Shown piece by piece: positions 63,345 through 64,000 of a DNA stretch of 64,000 nucleotides. The stretch's first letter is position 1. Each line of letters begins with the position of its first letter. The notes below the pieces were generated by a model that was not told the origin of the DNA, did no database searches, and saw only the letters and a program-made list of their open reading frames with translations. Origin of the DNA: Lyticum sinuosum (GTDB lineage: Bacteria > Pseudomonadota > Alphaproteobacteria > Rickettsiales > Midichloriaceae); the NCBI RefSeq assembly GCF_034471385.1, contig NZ_JARGYU010000001.1, positions 186,001-250,000 on the forward strand. Reading direction: 5' to 3'. The position numbers and the translations under genes are program-made.

Positions 63345-64000
63345 TTATTCGTCATTAAAATTTATTATTTTTTCTAATATTTTTTGATTAAGATCTCTTG
63401 CTTTTGATATATAATAATTTCTAAGTTTTTCTGAATTATTGCTAATATGATAGTGAGTATTTTTAATTTTTATGCCATATTTCATTATATCTAACTTTTT
63501 TTCAGGATTATTTGTTAAAATATTTACTTCATCCCATTTTAAATAATTTAATATTTGAGCTGCAATATAAAAATCTCTACTATCATCAGGTAATCCAAGA
63601 ATTCTGTTTGAATCAACAGTATTCAAATTATATTTCTGTTGCATATGATATGCCCTAATTTTGTTTGTTAATCCTATGCCACGGCCTTCCTGATTGAGAT
63701 ATATGACTGCTCCACCTGATGATTCATTTGATATAAGATCAATAGCACTATGTAACTGTGAGTAGCAATCACAATGCAGACTACACATTAAATCACCTGT
63801 AAAACAAGCAGAATGAACTCTAATTGTTTTAATATTACTGTTTTCTTTTGAATTATTTTCTAAATTTAATGATGATTTTGAGGGTGGAATAATTATAGCA
63901 TAATGTTCTTTATTAAAATGTCTAAATACTAAAAAATCAATATTAATAGTTTCAAGATTACTTTTATGTAATTCTATTGGTGTCGCAGCAATTAATTCAA
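63345..64000 (-). CDS. ribA: GTP cyclohydrolase II, 3' part (runs off the right edge)
   Basis: The minus-strand frame is open from base 64000, with no start in the window; about 218 residues are present. The RibA core is clear: RVHSACFTGDLMCSLHCDCYSQL (in pieces, three zinc-ligand Cys), VIYLNQEGRGIGLTNKIRAYHMQQ, and a DSRDFYIAAQIL segment with the catalytic region, followed by VNILTNNPEKKLDIMKYGI. An ATG inside, at 63788, would begin at MCSLHCDC and cut into the zinc site, so it is not the start. The enzyme opens the GTP ring in riboflavin synthesis. An Asn/Ser-rich loop precedes VHSACF. RibA indicates flavin self-sufficiency, which Rickettsia lacks. Whether a RibB domain is fused upstream cannot be seen. 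Confidence 0.93.
   Translation of the reverse strand, partial: ELIAATPIELHKSNLETINIDFLVFRHFNKEHYAIIIPPSKSSLNLENNSKENSNIKTIRVHSACFTGDLMCSLHCDCYSQLHSAIDLISNESSGGAVIYLNQEGRGIGLTNKIRAYHMQQKYNLNTVDSNRILGLPDDSRDFYIAAQILNYLKWDEVNILTNNPEKKLDIMKYGIKIKNTHYHISNNSEKLRNYYISKARDLNQKILEKIINFNDE

Noticed and set aside
1..64000. tRNA or rRNA genes in intergenic regions
   Set aside because: No cloverleaf-like GC-rich segments or GTTCRA T-loop motifs were recognised by eye. A covariance scan would be decisive.

Overview
The window is very AT-rich (about one fifth to one quarter G+C by eye) and uses the standard code, with TGA as a stop. Nearly every recognisable gene is bacterial housekeeping of alphaproteobacterial type: an AddA-type helicase, the SspB of alphaproteobacteria, the fabZ-lpxA-lpxI block, a COQ10/RatA START protein, and class II GlpX. 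A VirB4 family type IV secretion protein, a FliD-like flagellar cap protein, scattered operons, poly-Asn/Lys insertions in enzymes and broken gene partnerships (glyQ without glyS, rplK-rplA without rplJ-rplL, atpE without atpB/atpF) suggest a reduced-genome, host-associated member of the Rickettsiales or a related order. Peptidoglycan (MurA, PBP1A, Alr), lipid A (FabZ, LpxA, LpxI), lipoprotein (Lnt), queuosine (QueC), haem (HemH) and riboflavin (RibA) genes argue against a Rickettsia-like minimal envelope and cofactor set. No tRNA, rRNA, CRISPR array, transposase or phage gene was seen.

Layout. 1-9.5 kb: start of addA (left edge), a cysteine-free DsbA-fold protein, glyQ, a probable recO, ispG, an SH3 protein, then fabZ-lpxA-lpxI and a lone atpE. 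9.6-17.5 kb, mostly minus strand: a lipoprotein, topA, ruvB, a FliS-like protein and a 960-residue FliD. 17.7-26.1 kb, plus strand: RatA/COQ10 protein, gltX, a VirB4 paralogue with both Walker motifs degraded, a 24-cysteine exported protein, cca. 26.3-43 kb: an unknown membrane protein, glpX, maf, queC, truA, sspB, lnt, recJ, PBP1A, recD2, a 2-Cys peroxiredoxin, rpmB, cvpA. 43.5-49 kb: murA, rplY and the secE-nusG-rplK-rplA run, ending at a strong terminator. 49.0-49.9 kb: four tandem copies of a ~222-bp non-coding unit exactly where rplJ-rplL-rpoBC would be expected. 49.9-64 kb: grpE-bolA-dnaK, alr, tsaD, a 1432-residue fused flavo/iron-sulfur oxidoreductase carrying an 11-copy in-frame minisatellite, a frameshifted yraN, hemH, rsmD and the 3' part of ribA (right edge).

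Points of most interest: the ATPase-dead-looking VirB4 beside a Cys-rich exported protein; the FliD/FliS pair; the tandem array, whose units can form mutually exclusive hairpins and which is bounded by a duplication of the upstream terminator's 3' arm; a MurA with Asp at the usual catalytic Cys; tsaD without a canonical start codon; and yraN split at an A6 tract. All assignments come from reading the sequence and remembered family features. No database search was run.
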